Below the pieces are notes generated by a model. That model worked only from the letters and a program-made list of their open reading frames with translations. It was not told the origin of the DNA and searched no databases. A stretch of 64,000 nt of DNA. It comes from Acinetobacter sp. ANC 4173 (GTDB lineage: Bacteria; Pseudomonadota; Gammaproteobacteria; Pseudomonadales; Moraxellaceae). Position numbers and translations under genes: made by a program. The stretch is taken from positions 62,001-126,000 of the forward strand of contig NZ_SJOF01000011.1 in assembly GCF_004331255.1 (NCBI RefSeq), in the 5' to 3' direction. Each line of letters begins with the position of its first letter. The first letter of the stretch is position 1. Below are positions 1 to 8,355 of this stretch, piece by piece.

Positions 1-1
1 G

Positions 2-1480
2 AATCCGACCTTAATCACTTTTTTCTTTTATATCATTGCCATGGTTTTTATTGGCTTGATGGCTTACCGTGCAACCACCAATTTTGATGACTACATCTTG
101 GGTGGTCGTAGTTTAGGAAGTTTTGTGACTGCACTTTCAGCGGGTGCATCCGACATGAGCGGATGGTTACTCATGGGCTTACCTGGTGCAATTTACTTAT
201 CAGGTTTATCTGAAATGTGGATTGCTATTGGTTTAATTATTTGCGCTTGGCTCAACTGGCTATTGGTCGCAGGACGTTTACGTGTGCATACCGAAGTGCA
301 ATACAATGCATTAACCCTCCCCGACTATTTTTCCAATCGTTTTAATGACCATAAAAAAGTCCTGCGTATTGTCTCTGCCTGTGTCATTCTGATTTTCTTC
401 GCAATTTACTGTGCTTCTGGCATGGTGGCTGGCGCACGATTATTTGAAAACATGTTTGGCATGTCTTATACGACAGCCCTTTGGATCAGTGCCATTGCAA
501 CGATCAGTTATGTATTTATTGGTGGTTTCCTTGCTGTAAGCTGGACAGATACCATTCAAGCAACTTTAATGATTTTTGCCCTCGTGCTCACGCCTATTGT
601 TGCCGTACTCAGCTTTACCGACACACAACAACTGACCATAGCGCTTGAAGCTGCACGTCCACAAGCCATGAACCTGTTCGGTGACTTGAGTATGGTCGCC
701 ATCATTTCATTAATGGCTTGGGGTCTAGGCTACTTTGGTCAGCCGCACATTCTAGTACGCTTTATGGCAGCAGACTCTGTGAAATCAATCCCAAATGCTC
801 GCCGTATTGGTATGGCATGGATGATCTTCTGTTTAGGTGGTGCTGTCGCTGCGGGATTCTTCGGTATTGCTTTCTTCCAGCAACATCCAGAATATGCTGC
901 TGTCGTCAGTGCCAACCCTGAAACCGTATTTATGGAGTTAACTAAAGTTTTATTTAATCCATGGATTGCAGGGATTGTGCTTGCTGCAATTTTAGCGGCA
1001 GTCATGAGCACCTTAAGCTGCCAATTATTGGTGTGTTCAAGTACCTTAACTGAAGACTTTTATAAAGCCTTTCTACGTAAAAATGCGTCGCAAAAAGAAT
1101 TGGTTTGGGTTGGTCGCCTCATGGTGCTATTGGTCTCTGTGCTTGCCATTTGGATGGCTGGTAATCCTGATGCCAAAGTATTAGGACTGGTTGCTTATGC
1201 TTGGGCTGGCTTTGGTGCCGCATTTGGTCCGCTGATTATCTTGTCTTTATTTTGGAAACGCATGACCTTAACGGGTGCACTGGCAGGTATGCTTACAGGC
1301 GCAGTTATGGTGATTGTCTGGAAGAATGCCTTTGCTGCAACAGGTATTTATGAAATTATTCCGGGTTTCATCTGTGCAACAATCGCGATTATTGTGGTCA
1401 GTCTATTCAGCAAAGTGCCTGAACAAGACATCACTGATCGTTTTAAACAAGCTGATGAACTTTATAAAGCATCTAAATAA
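2..1480 (+). CDS. putP: Sodium/proline symporter PutP (5' end outside window)
   Basis: Inner-membrane Na+/proline symporter of the SSS family, which imports proline for catabolism or osmoprotection. The open frame runs from the first bases of the window, so the N-terminus is cut off; an internal ATG at 41 is not the real start. Near the N-terminus the stretch NFDDYILGGRSLG followed by SAGASDMSGWLLMGLPGA is the PutP signature that covers the Na+ and proline sites in TM1-TM2. About a dozen hydrophobic segments follow. Only some 10-20 residues seem to be missing compared with the usual ~490-500. It converges on ispA with a shared terminator. Identification is firm; the substrate is inferred from family similarity. 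Confidence 0.93.
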   Translation, partial: NPTLITFFFYIIAMVFIGLMAYRATTNFDDYILGGRSLGSFVTALSAGASDMSGWLLMGLPGAIYLSGLSEMWIAIGLIICAWLNWLLVAGRLRVHTEVQYNALTLPDYFSNRFNDHKKVLRIVSACVILIFFAIYCASGMVAGARLFENMFGMSYTTALWISAIATISYVFIGGFLAVSWTDTIQATLMIFALVLTPIVAVLSFTDTQQLTIALEAARPQAMNLFGDLSMVAIISLMAWGLGYFGQPHILVRFMAADSVKSIPNARRIGMAWMIFCLGGAVAAGFFGIAFFQQHPEYAAVVSANPETVFMELTKVLFNPWIAGIVLAAILAAVMSTLSCQLLVCSSTLTEDFYKAFLRKNASQKELVWVGRLMVLLVSVLAIWMAGNPDAKVLGLVAYAWAGFGAAFGPLIILSLFWKRMTLTGALAGMLTGAVMVIVWKNAFAATGIYEIIPGFICATIAIIVVSLFSKVPEQDITDRFKQADELYKASK

Positions 1481-1488
1481 TTGCTGTA

Positions 1489-1527
1489 AAAAAAACGCTA
1501 TATACTCAAAGATATAGCGTTTTTACA
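1489..1527. terminator. Bidirectional terminator between putP and ispA
   Basis: Perfect 8-bp stem ACGCTATA / TATAGCGT at 1495-1502 and 1513-1520, flanked by an A-run on the left and a T-run on the right, so it can act on both strands. It sits between the convergent 3' ends of putP and ispA. Confidence 0.8.
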
Positions 1528-1539
1528 TTTCCAATATCG

Positions 1540-2448
1540 TTAAAACTGACGAGCTAATAAAAATTGAGAAATTTGTTCTAATTCTTGCGCTTGCCCTTCA
1601 AAAAACTGTAAAGCGGCAAAAGCTTGGTCATGTAAATTTTGCGCATAAGCTTTGGCTGGTTCTAAACCCATTAATGCAGGATAGGTCGATTTTTCAACTT
1701 GTTCATCTTTGCCTGCGGTCTTACCAAGTTGTTCTGTATTGGCAATAATATCTAAGATGTCATCTTGGACTTGAAAAGCCAGACCAATATTTTGCCCATA
1801 CTGACGTAATTGCGGAATTGCAGGATCCGTGCCCTGAAAAATCGTTACCGCAGCCATCATAATTGCCGCAGTAATTAAAGCACCCGTTTTATTCCGATGA
1901 ATCGTTTCTAAAGCCTGCTGATCAATTTGCTTACCTTCAGCCTGTAAATCTAGCACCTGCCCACAGACCATTTTTGAAGAAGCGGTCGCCAGAATTTGCA
2001 TTTGCTTAAGCACGATAGATGAATCAACCGCTTCACCTTGGTCAAATAAGCGACTACCCAAAACTTCAAATGCCATAGATTGTAAAATATCACCGGCTAA
2101 AAGCGCAGTATCTTCCCCATAAGCGACATGACAGGTGGGTTGACCACGACGTAACTGGTCATTGTCCATGCAAGGTAAATCATCATGTGCCAAGGAATAG
2201 CAATGAATAAGCTCTATAGCAACGGCTGCTCGGCGCACTGCCGCCCTATTTTGATTTGGACGAATTGCTGCTGTGGCATAACATAAGGCTGGACGTACTC
2301 GTTTTCCGCCCAACATCACCGCATGATGCACTGCACTTTTTAAAGGCTCAGGTAAAGAAAAAGCCTGTAATGCGGCAAGAAGATCTTGCTGAATCTGCTG
2401 TTGCGCTTGATGCAACGTATTATTTTGTACGTCAGTTAAAGATGACAC
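1540..2448 (-). CDS. ispA: (2E,6E)-farnesyl diphosphate synthase
   Basis: Cytosolic prenyltransferase that condenses isopentenyl diphosphate with DMAPP and geranyl diphosphate to give farnesyl diphosphate, the precursor of ubiquinone side chains and undecaprenyl carriers. The first aspartate-rich motif DDLPCMD lies at about residues 89-95 and the second, FQVQDDILDI, near residue 225. GGKRVRP, the allylic-substrate arginine region, is at about residues 47-53. I place the start at a GTG (2448) because GAGG lies five bases upstream; a TTG at 2484 keeps the frame but has no good ribosome site. The resulting 302 residues match the family. Monocistronic, convergent with putP. Confidence 0.93.
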   Translation of the reverse strand: MSSLTDVQNNTLHQAQQQIQQDLLAALQAFSLPEPLKSAVHHAVMLGGKRVRPALCYATAAIRPNQNRAAVRRAAVAIELIHCYSLAHDDLPCMDNDQLRRGQPTCHVAYGEDTALLAGDILQSMAFEVLGSRLFDQGEAVDSSIVLKQMQILATASSKMVCGQVLDLQAEGKQIDQQALETIHRNKTGALITAAIMMAAVTIFQGTDPAIPQLRQYGQNIGLAFQVQDDILDIIANTEQLGKTAGKDEQVEKSTYPALMGLEPAKAYAQNLHDQAFAALQFFEGQAQELEQISQFLLARQF

Positions 2449-2688
2449 ATTTGCCTCGAGTATTTTTGCTATACAGCGCCACAAAGATGCTGCATGACCA
2501 TCAAAGTTCGGATTGCTCGTGATTGTACGCTAAATGCGAAGCCTGCCATACACCTTGATCTAGATTTGATGAAAGTTAATTTTATAAAGCGCAATGCTAT
2601 AAGCTATATACTTCATTTAAGCCAATCAACTTAACGTATGCTTTACATAAGACCATGTGTTTCTACACAGCAGATTGAATCCTCTCGC

Positions 2689-3660
2689 TTATAAACAAGA
2701 CTCGCCTTCCTGACATCGCCGCTGTTTTAGATAGGAATAACATTCGGTATGGTTACTATAATACACACTGTTTTTAAGCCCTTTTTTAGCACAATACAAG
2801 GCTTGATTGGCCAGTTCATAGAATGACTGAGCAAACATAAATTCCCGAGTACTCACCACCCCAACTGAAATCGACAATTCATGCAAAATTTGACCTTGGA
2901 AATGCTGCCCTAAAATCTCAACTGCACTTCGATAAACTTCTGCCTGCTTACAACCTTGCTGTAAGGAAAAGTTCGGCAACAAAATCGCAAACTCTTCTCC
3001 GCCAATACGATAAATATACTGTGAAACTTCAATCGGGCTTACATTGAATAAGGTTCGTGCCAAAGCTTTGAGCACATTATCTCCCAAACTCAGCCCATAA
3101 AGATCATTAATGTGTTTAAAGTTATCGACATCAATCAGCAATAAGGTCAGTTCGGATATTGCATGCTGTGTCAAAGCGTGCAAATAATGCTTTAATTTCA
3201 AATCAAAGGTACGACGATTCGCCAAACCAGTTAAATGGTCCTTTTCACTGATATGCCTAAGTTCCAAATGACTTGCCTCAAACTGGATTTGCTTGTGCAT
3301 TAAATTGGAAATATCTGAACTACATAATAAAATGGATTGAACTTCACCATTTACACTATAATTCGGCTTCAACATGACCCAATAATATCGACCAAATATC
3401 TGATATTCAAAAGGTTCGACTGAAAGTCCTTGTCTAAAATGCAGCACATTTTGGCTAAACATCTGGAAGCATTCTTCAGAGAATTGTGCGAGATTTTGTA
3501 AATACATCTGCTCAACCGAAACATTAAAGCCACTCGCAAAAAACTGATTGGCAAACAAAATATCTCCTGTAGGAGAGAGTAATGCGGTTGCCAAAGGCAA
3601 AGAATTTAATACTTCATGGGTATCAATATTGAGGTTATTTTGAATAGAATGTGCATTCAT
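2689..3660 (-). CDS. PAS-GGDEF diguanylate cyclase
   Basis: Predicted cytoplasmic diguanylate cyclase producing c-di-GMP from two GTP. Residues ~14-130 form a PAS-like sensor (LPLATALLSPTGDILFANQ opens it). After a short helical linker comes a GGDEF domain (from KDHLTGLANRRTFD) with the active-site loop GGEEF, a form compatible with catalysis. The RxxD inhibitory site normally a few residues before this loop is absent (EVSQYIYR instead), so product inhibition through that site is not expected. No transmembrane segment is seen. The C-terminus carries two cysteines (RRCQEGESCL). ATG start with a weak Shine-Dalgarno. Stand-alone gene; signal unknown. Confidence 0.88.
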   Translation of the reverse strand: MNAHSIQNNLNIDTHEVLNSLPLATALLSPTGDILFANQFFASGFNVSVEQMYLQNLAQFSEECFQMFSQNVLHFRQGLSVEPFEYQIFGRYYWVMLKPNYSVNGEVQSILLCSSDISNLMHKQIQFEASHLELRHISEKDHLTGLANRRTFDLKLKHYLHALTQHAISELTLLLIDVDNFKHINDLYGLSLGDNVLKALARTLFNVSPIEVSQYIYRIGGEEFAILLPNFSLQQGCKQAEVYRSAVEILGQHFQGQILHELSISVGVVSTREFMFAQSFYELANQALYCAKKGLKNSVYYSNHTECYSYLKQRRCQEGESCL

Positions 3661-3802
3661 AGTACATACATTTTTTAGGTTAAAGCTACGCGAAATGTTA
3701 TCAAAAATTGTTTTTCAACCTTCAAATATAAAACGAATAGCTTATAAAAATAATATATATATGAATTTATGAATTACTTATTCATATTGAAGAAATAACC
3801 AA

Positions 3803-3836
3803 TAAAAAAGCCCCTATCAATTAGATAAGAGCTTTA
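3803..3836 (-). terminator. Terminator of the prpF-like gene
   Basis: On the minus strand AAAGCTCTTATC and GATAGGGGCTTT pair around TAATT with two mismatched positions, followed by TTTATT. It lies about 20 bases beyond the stop of the prpF-like gene at 3856. Confidence 0.6.
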
Positions 3837-3855
3837 ACAAGATGCTAAAAATAAC

Positions 3856-5046
3856 TTATTTTAAACAATCCTCAGGCACACGCACCCAACCTTCCATTAA
3901 TACACGCGCACTGCGACTCATAATGGCTTTTTTCACTTGCCACTGTCCATTTTCCAACACTGCTTGTGCACCAACACGTAACGTGCCTGAAGGATGCCCA
4001 AAACGAACGGCTTCACGTTCACCACCACCCGCAGCCAAATTCACCAATGTTCCTGGAATGGCAGCCGCTGTACCAATGGCAACAGCCGCCGTTCCCATCA
4101 TGGCATGATGCAGTTTACCCATCGATAATGCGCGAACCAGTAAATCGCTATCCGCTTCGGTAATCGCTTTACCACTTGAAGACACATAGGCTTTCGGTTT
4201 GGAAACAAAGGCTATTTTTGGGGTATGTTGACGTGTCGCCGCTTCTGAAATGTCATGAATCAATCCCATTTGTTTGGCACCATAAGCACGAATGGTTTCA
4301 AAACGCTTTAATGCCGCAGCATCACCATTAATGGCCTCTTGTAACTCTGTACCGATATAACCAATGTCTTCTGCATTTAAGAAAATGGTCGGAATACCCG
4401 CATTAATAAAAGTCGCAGGAAAAGAGCCTATCTCAGGTACGTCCAAGGTATCCACGACATTTCCAGTTGGGAACATAGCACCGCCATCTTCACCATCATC
4501 CGCAGGGTCTAAAAATTCAATTTGGACTTCTGCCGCGGGGAACGTCACGCCATCGAGTTCAAAATCACCCGTTTCTTGAACTTGTCCGTTGGTGATAGGT
4601 ACATAGGCAATAATGGTTTTTTGAATATTGACCTGCCAGATTCGTACTGTACAAATGCCGTTTTCAGGAATTCGCGCTGCATCCACCAATCCATTTGAAA
4701 TGGCAAATGAACCGACAGCAGCGGTTAAATTACCGCAGTTTCCACTCCAATCCACAAAAGGCTGGTCGATAGATACTTGTCCAAACAAATAATCGACATC
4801 ATGCTCGGCTTGTATGCTTTTCGCTAAAATGACAGTTTTACTGGTGCTTGATGTTGCTCCACCCATCCCGTCAATTTGTTTTGTATATGGATCTGGACTA
4901 CCAATGACGCGCAGTAAAATTTGATCACGAATTTTACCTGCCACCTGTGCAGCTTCTGGTAAATCATCGCGCTTGAAAAATACACCCTTACTGGTACCGC
5001 CACGCATATAAGTCGCTGGAATTTTAATTTGAGGAGCAAAAATCAT
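3856..5046 (-). CDS. prpF: PrpF-family isomerase (2-methylaconitate cis-trans isomerase / AcnD accessory type)
   Basis: PrpF-family protein with a diaminopimelate-epimerase-like fold. Characterised PrpF isomerises 2-methylaconitate in the AcnD branch of the methylcitrate cycle; related members are tautomerases of other unsaturated di/tricarboxylates. The N-terminus PATYMRGGTSKGVFF, then IGSPDPYTKQIDGMGGATSSTSK, are strong family signatures, and 396 residues is the usual length. ATG at 5046 with GAAGGA about ten bases upstream. It is unusual that no prpB, prpC or acnD lies alongside: the neighbours are a diguanylate cyclase and a divergent amino-acid permease. The exact substrate is therefore left open. 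Confidence 0.82.
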   Translation of the reverse strand: MIFAPQIKIPATYMRGGTSKGVFFKRDDLPEAAQVAGKIRDQILLRVIGSPDPYTKQIDGMGGATSSTSKTVILAKSIQAEHDVDYLFGQVSIDQPFVDWSGNCGNLTAAVGSFAISNGLVDAARIPENGICTVRIWQVNIQKTIIAYVPITNGQVQETGDFELDGVTFPAAEVQIEFLDPADDGEDGGAMFPTGNVVDTLDVPEIGSFPATFINAGIPTIFLNAEDIGYIGTELQEAINGDAAALKRFETIRAYGAKQMGLIHDISEAATRQHTPKIAFVSKPKAYVSSSGKAITEADSDLLVRALSMGKLHHAMMGTAAVAIGTAAAIPGTLVNLAAGGGEREAVRFGHPSGTLRVGAQAVLENGQWQVKKAIMSRSARVLMEGWVRVPEDCLK

Positions 5047-5361
5047 TGTGCTTCTATCCTTCCTGATTCATTTTTTTAACGAATTACTTCATTTAAGCCT
5101 TATCCATCATACTGCTTTTTATGAAAAAAATTTGTCTTGCAGGACTTAAGTATAAAAAACCAACGTTTGATCATTTTTTTTACAACATGCAGAACGATAG
5201 AGTCATTTTTTTAATAAATCTAAACAATTGATTCATCATTCAATTTTATAGGTTAAAAAAGAAATACGCATAGCGAAATGATTTGACCGATCGTTCATCT
5301 ACTAGGCTAAGTGTAATCAATCCTTTACAATCCATATACATTCATTGTCGGGCTGAGAACT
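5047..5361. other. Divergent promoter region of prpF and the permease
   Basis: AT-rich 315-base spacer between two divergently transcribed genes. It must hold both promoters. I see no RNA gene or convincing operator and no ORF with a ribosome site. Confidence 0.4.
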
Positions 5362-6717
5362 TTGAACAATAACTCTTCACAACTTCAGCGTGGCTTAAAG
5401 AACCGTCACATCCAACTTATCGCCATGGGTGGCGCAATTGGTACAGGCTTATTCTTAGGTTCCGCACAGGTTATCCAATCTGCAGGTCCATCCATCATTT
5501 TAGGTTATGCCATTGGTGGTTTAATTGCATTTTTAATTATGCGTCAGTTGGGGGAAATGATTGTCCATGAACCTGTTGCCGGTTCATTTAGTCATTTTGC
5601 TTATCAATACTGGGGCAAATTCCCTGGCTTCCTGGCTGGTTGGAATTACTGGATTCTATATATTTTAGTGGCGATGACTGAACTTACCGCAGTCGCTAAA
5701 TATATTAATTACTGGTGGCCTTTTATCCCTGCATGGGCTTCGGTACTGTTCTTCTTCGTTGTCATTACCCTCATTAACTTGGGTAATGTAAAGTTCTATG
5801 GAGAGTCGGAATTCTGGTTAGCAATTATTAAAGTTGCTGCGGTAATTTCTATGATCGTATTCGGTTTATATTTATTATTTACCGCAGACGCAAACTCAAC
5901 TGCTTCATTTAGCAACCTTTGGGCACACGGTGGATTCTTCCCGAATGGCTTTGAAGGTCTATTCTATATGTTGGCTTTCCTGATGTTCGCCTTTGGGGGA
6001 ATTGAACTGATTGGGATGGCAGCGGCAGAAGCTAAAGATCCTGAAAAGACTATTCCTAAAGCCATCAATCAAGTTGTGTTCCGTATCCTGATTTTCTATG
6101 TGGGTTCGTTAACCATTCTGTTGTCTTTAGTGCCTTGGAACCAACTAGATTTGGGCGGTTTAGATAAAAGTCCATTTGTGATGATCTTTAGTCAATTAGG
6201 CATAGGTTGGGCAGCACATTTACTGAATTTCATTATTTTAACCGCTGCTTTATCTGTATATAACAGTGGTATGTACGCCAATAGCCGTATGTTGTTTGGT
6301 TTAGCAGAACAAGGAAATGCGCCAAAAGTTTTCTTGAAAGTGAACAAACAAGGGGTGCCAATTCCAGCGGTCTTGTTCTCGGCATTGCTTATTTTCGGTT
6401 GCGTATTATTAAACTACTTTGTACCTGAAGATGCGCTTGGTCATTTAATGTATATCGTTGTGGGTGCATTGGTATTGAACTGGGCAATGATTAGTTTGAC
6501 ACATTTAAAATTCCGTCAAGCCATGAAAGCCACATCCACTCAAACTAAATTCCCTGCACTTTGGTCACCAGTAAGCAACTATTTAGTCCTAATCTTTATT
6601 GCGACTGTGCTATACATTATGTGGACACAAGGCTTTAAAGAGTCTGTATTGATGATTCCAGTGTGGATTATCTTGATGCTGCTCTTCTTTAAAATGATCA
6701 AACCAACCAAAAACTAA
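5362..6717 (+). CDS. Amino-acid permease, AAT family (aromatic-amino-acid permease-like)
   Basis: Twelve-helix inner-membrane amino-acid:proton symporter of the APC superfamily. The N-terminus LKNRHIQLIAMGGAIGTGLFLGS is the AAT-family TM1 motif, followed by the GEMIVHEPVAGSFSHFA stretch of TM2. GFLAGWNYWILYILVAMTEL and the YGESEFWLAIIKV segment resemble AroP/PheP/ProY-type carriers, so phenylalanine, tyrosine, tryptophan or proline is likely, but the substrate cannot be settled from sequence. The start is TTG at 5362 with CTGAG upstream; the protein has 451 residues as expected. It ends in a strong terminator and lies just before tRNA-Arg. Confidence 0.85.
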   Translation: MNNNSSQLQRGLKNRHIQLIAMGGAIGTGLFLGSAQVIQSAGPSIILGYAIGGLIAFLIMRQLGEMIVHEPVAGSFSHFAYQYWGKFPGFLAGWNYWILYILVAMTELTAVAKYINYWWPFIPAWASVLFFFVVITLINLGNVKFYGESEFWLAIIKVAAVISMIVFGLYLLFTADANSTASFSNLWAHGGFFPNGFEGLFYMLAFLMFAFGGIELIGMAAAEAKDPEKTIPKAINQVVFRILIFYVGSLTILLSLVPWNQLDLGGLDKSPFVMIFSQLGIGWAAHLLNFIILTAALSVYNSGMYANSRMLFGLAEQGNAPKVFLKVNKQGVPIPAVLFSALLIFGCVLLNYFVPEDALGHLMYIVVGALVLNWAMISLTHLKFRQAMKATSTQTKFPALWSPVSNYLVLIFIATVLYIMWTQGFKESVLMIPVWIILMLLFFKMIKPTKN

Positions 6718-6741
6718 GTAACTTCGGGTTGAATTAAAAAA

Positions 6742-6771
6742 AGTTATTGCTTCGGCAGTAACTTTTTTTTT
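6742..6771 (+). terminator. Intrinsic terminator after the permease
   Basis: Stem AGTTATTGC / GCAGTAACT closes a TTCG tetraloop (6742-6763), followed by eight Ts. Confidence 0.93.
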
Positions 6772-6803
6772 GCTTTAAAATCATGTACATTATTTCCACT
6801 TTA

Positions 6804-6879
6804 GCGCCCTTAGCTTAACTGGATAGAGCAGTTGCCTCCTAAGCGACCGACGTGGGTTCGAGTCCCGCAGGGCGCACCA
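6804..6879 (+). tRNA. tRNA-Arg (anticodon CCT)
   Basis: Cloverleaf with CCA encoded. The acceptor GCGCCCT pairs with AGGGCGC (6869-6875), the D stem is GCTT/GAGC, the anticodon stem is GTTGC/GCGAC with loop CTCCTAA, and the T arm contains GGTTCGAGTCCC. The anticodon CCT (6838-6840) reads AGG arginine codons. The 3' half probably served as the attachment site for the integrase gene that starts 175 bases downstream in the same direction. Confidence 0.97.
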
Positions 6880-7001
6880 TTTTACTGTTTATTTTAATCT
6901 ACAATGTTCCAGACCAAATTAAAAAATACAATATATTCAACAATATAAATAAAAAAAGATCCAATATAGTCTAACAAAATCTCTTGTGGACTAATATTTT
7001 T

Positions 7002-7051
7002 TACAGTATAAGATACAGTATAAACCTTTATACGCAAAATCATGTACTGTA
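7002..7051. repeat. Short repeats between tRNA-Arg and integrase (possible arm-type sites)
   Basis: TACAGTATA occurs twice as a direct repeat with a 12-base period (7002-7010, 7014-7022), and the inverted form TACTGTA occurs at 7045-7051, just before the integrase ATG. This is where arm-type integrase or excisionase sites are expected. Role inferred. Confidence 0.45.
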
Positions 7052-7054
7052 AAA

Positions 7055-8269
7055 ATGCCAAAAATAGTTAAAAGCCTTACTGATAGTAAGATCAAAAGCC
7101 TTAAAGCTGATCCAAATAAGCACCAACGAATTTCAGATGGTTTAGGGCTTTATCTATTTATTCACAAAAATGGCTATAAATATTGGAAATTTGACTACAG
7201 TCGCCCATACACAAAAAAACGCAATACCATTAGTTTTGGTATCTATCCAACAACTAGCCTCGCAGAAGCTCGTATTAGAAGAGATGAAGCCCGTACCCTT
7301 CTCTCTCAAAATGTCGATCCGCATGTTGAAAAGGTTAGAATTGAGAATGAGATACTAAATGCGAATAATAATAATTTTCAAAATATTGCAAATGAATGGA
7401 TGGCAAAACAAGACTTTGCTGAATCAACAATTAAAGGACAACAACGCCTATTAGAAGTAATTAATCAACATATTGGAAAAATCCCAGTCCATGAAATTAA
7501 AGCTATGGATATCCTTAAGGTTTGTCGGATTTACGAAAAAGAAGGAAAATTAGAAACTGCTAAAAAGGTTAAAGTGAAATGTAGTCAAGTTCTGCGCTAT
7601 GCGGTTTCAACTGGATTATGTGATCGCGATGTTACTCAAGACTTAAAAGGTGCAATCTCCCCTCCTAAAGTGACACATATGGCAGCTTTAGTAGAACCCA
7701 AAGATTTTGCCATACTCTTACAAGACATTGATCACTATGAAGGTTCAGCAATCACACGTTATGCTTTGCGTATTGCTCCTTTAGTTTTTGTTCGCCCAGG
7801 CGAATTAAGACATGCTAAGTGGCAAGATATTGACCTTAAAAAAGGTTTATGGAGTTATACGCCTCCGAAAACAAAATCAAAAACAGGCGTTCAGCATATT
7901 GTCCCGCTATCAACTCAAGTCACACATTTACTGTCTGAACTTGCCCAAATCACAAAAGTTAAAAGTGAGTATGTATTTCCAGCAACGACTTCTAATTTAA
8001 AACCAATGTCAGAAAATACCATCAATCAGGCGTTACGTCGCTTAGGGTATACGAGTGAACAAACATGCGGTCATGGTTTCCGTGCTTCTGCACGTACAAT
8101 ATTAGAAGAGGTTTTAGAATTTCCGATTGAACTGATTGAGCAGCAACTTGCCCATCAGGTAAAAGATATGCATGGTCGTGCTTATAACAGAACCAAGCAT
8201 TTAGAGAAGAGAAAAGTCATGATGCAGAGATGGGCGGATTATTGTGATGAATTGAAGGCTTTTTCATAA
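7055..8269 (+). CDS. Tyrosine recombinase/integrase of a tRNA-targeting island (P4 type)
   Basis: Site-specific recombinase that integrates and excises genomic islands at tRNA genes. The N-terminal DUF4102-like arm-binding domain (SLTDSKIKSLKADPNKHQRISDGLGLYLFIH) is followed by a SAM-like core-binding domain and a C-terminal catalytic domain. Visible catalytic residues are Arg in VFVRPGELRHAKW, the HGFRASART box, His in LAHQ, and the nucleophile Tyr in GRAYNRT near residue 380. At 404 residues it looks complete and intact. It reads away from tRNA-Arg(CCT), which is typical of islands at the 3' end of a tRNA. I saw no excisionase gene and no second copy of the tRNA end within the window. Confidence 0.92.
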   Translation: MPKIVKSLTDSKIKSLKADPNKHQRISDGLGLYLFIHKNGYKYWKFDYSRPYTKKRNTISFGIYPTTSLAEARIRRDEARTLLSQNVDPHVEKVRIENEILNANNNNFQNIANEWMAKQDFAESTIKGQQRLLEVINQHIGKIPVHEIKAMDILKVCRIYEKEGKLETAKKVKVKCSQVLRYAVSTGLCDRDVTQDLKGAISPPKVTHMAALVEPKDFAILLQDIDHYEGSAITRYALRIAPLVFVRPGELRHAKWQDIDLKKGLWSYTPPKTKSKTGVQHIVPLSTQVTHLLSELAQITKVKSEYVFPATTSNLKPMSENTINQALRRLGYTSEQTCGHGFRASARTILEEVLEFPIELIEQQLAHQVKDMHGRAYNRTKHLEKRKVMMQRWADYCDELKAFS

Positions 8270-8273
8270 AGTG

Positions 8274-8309
8274 AGTAACCACCAATTAGCACAGTAACTG
8301 GAGGTTATT
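8274..8309 (+). terminator. Hairpin after the integrase
   Basis: TAACCACCAATTA (8276-8288) pairs with TAACTGGAGGTTA (8295-8307) with two mismatches. A T-run follows some 15 bases later, so this is a weak terminator candidate for the integrase or, on the other strand, for the porin gene. Confidence 0.45.
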
Positions 8310-8355
8310 CAGCTATTCCTTTTTTTAAAGACTTAACTTCAATTTAAAGGTAAAA

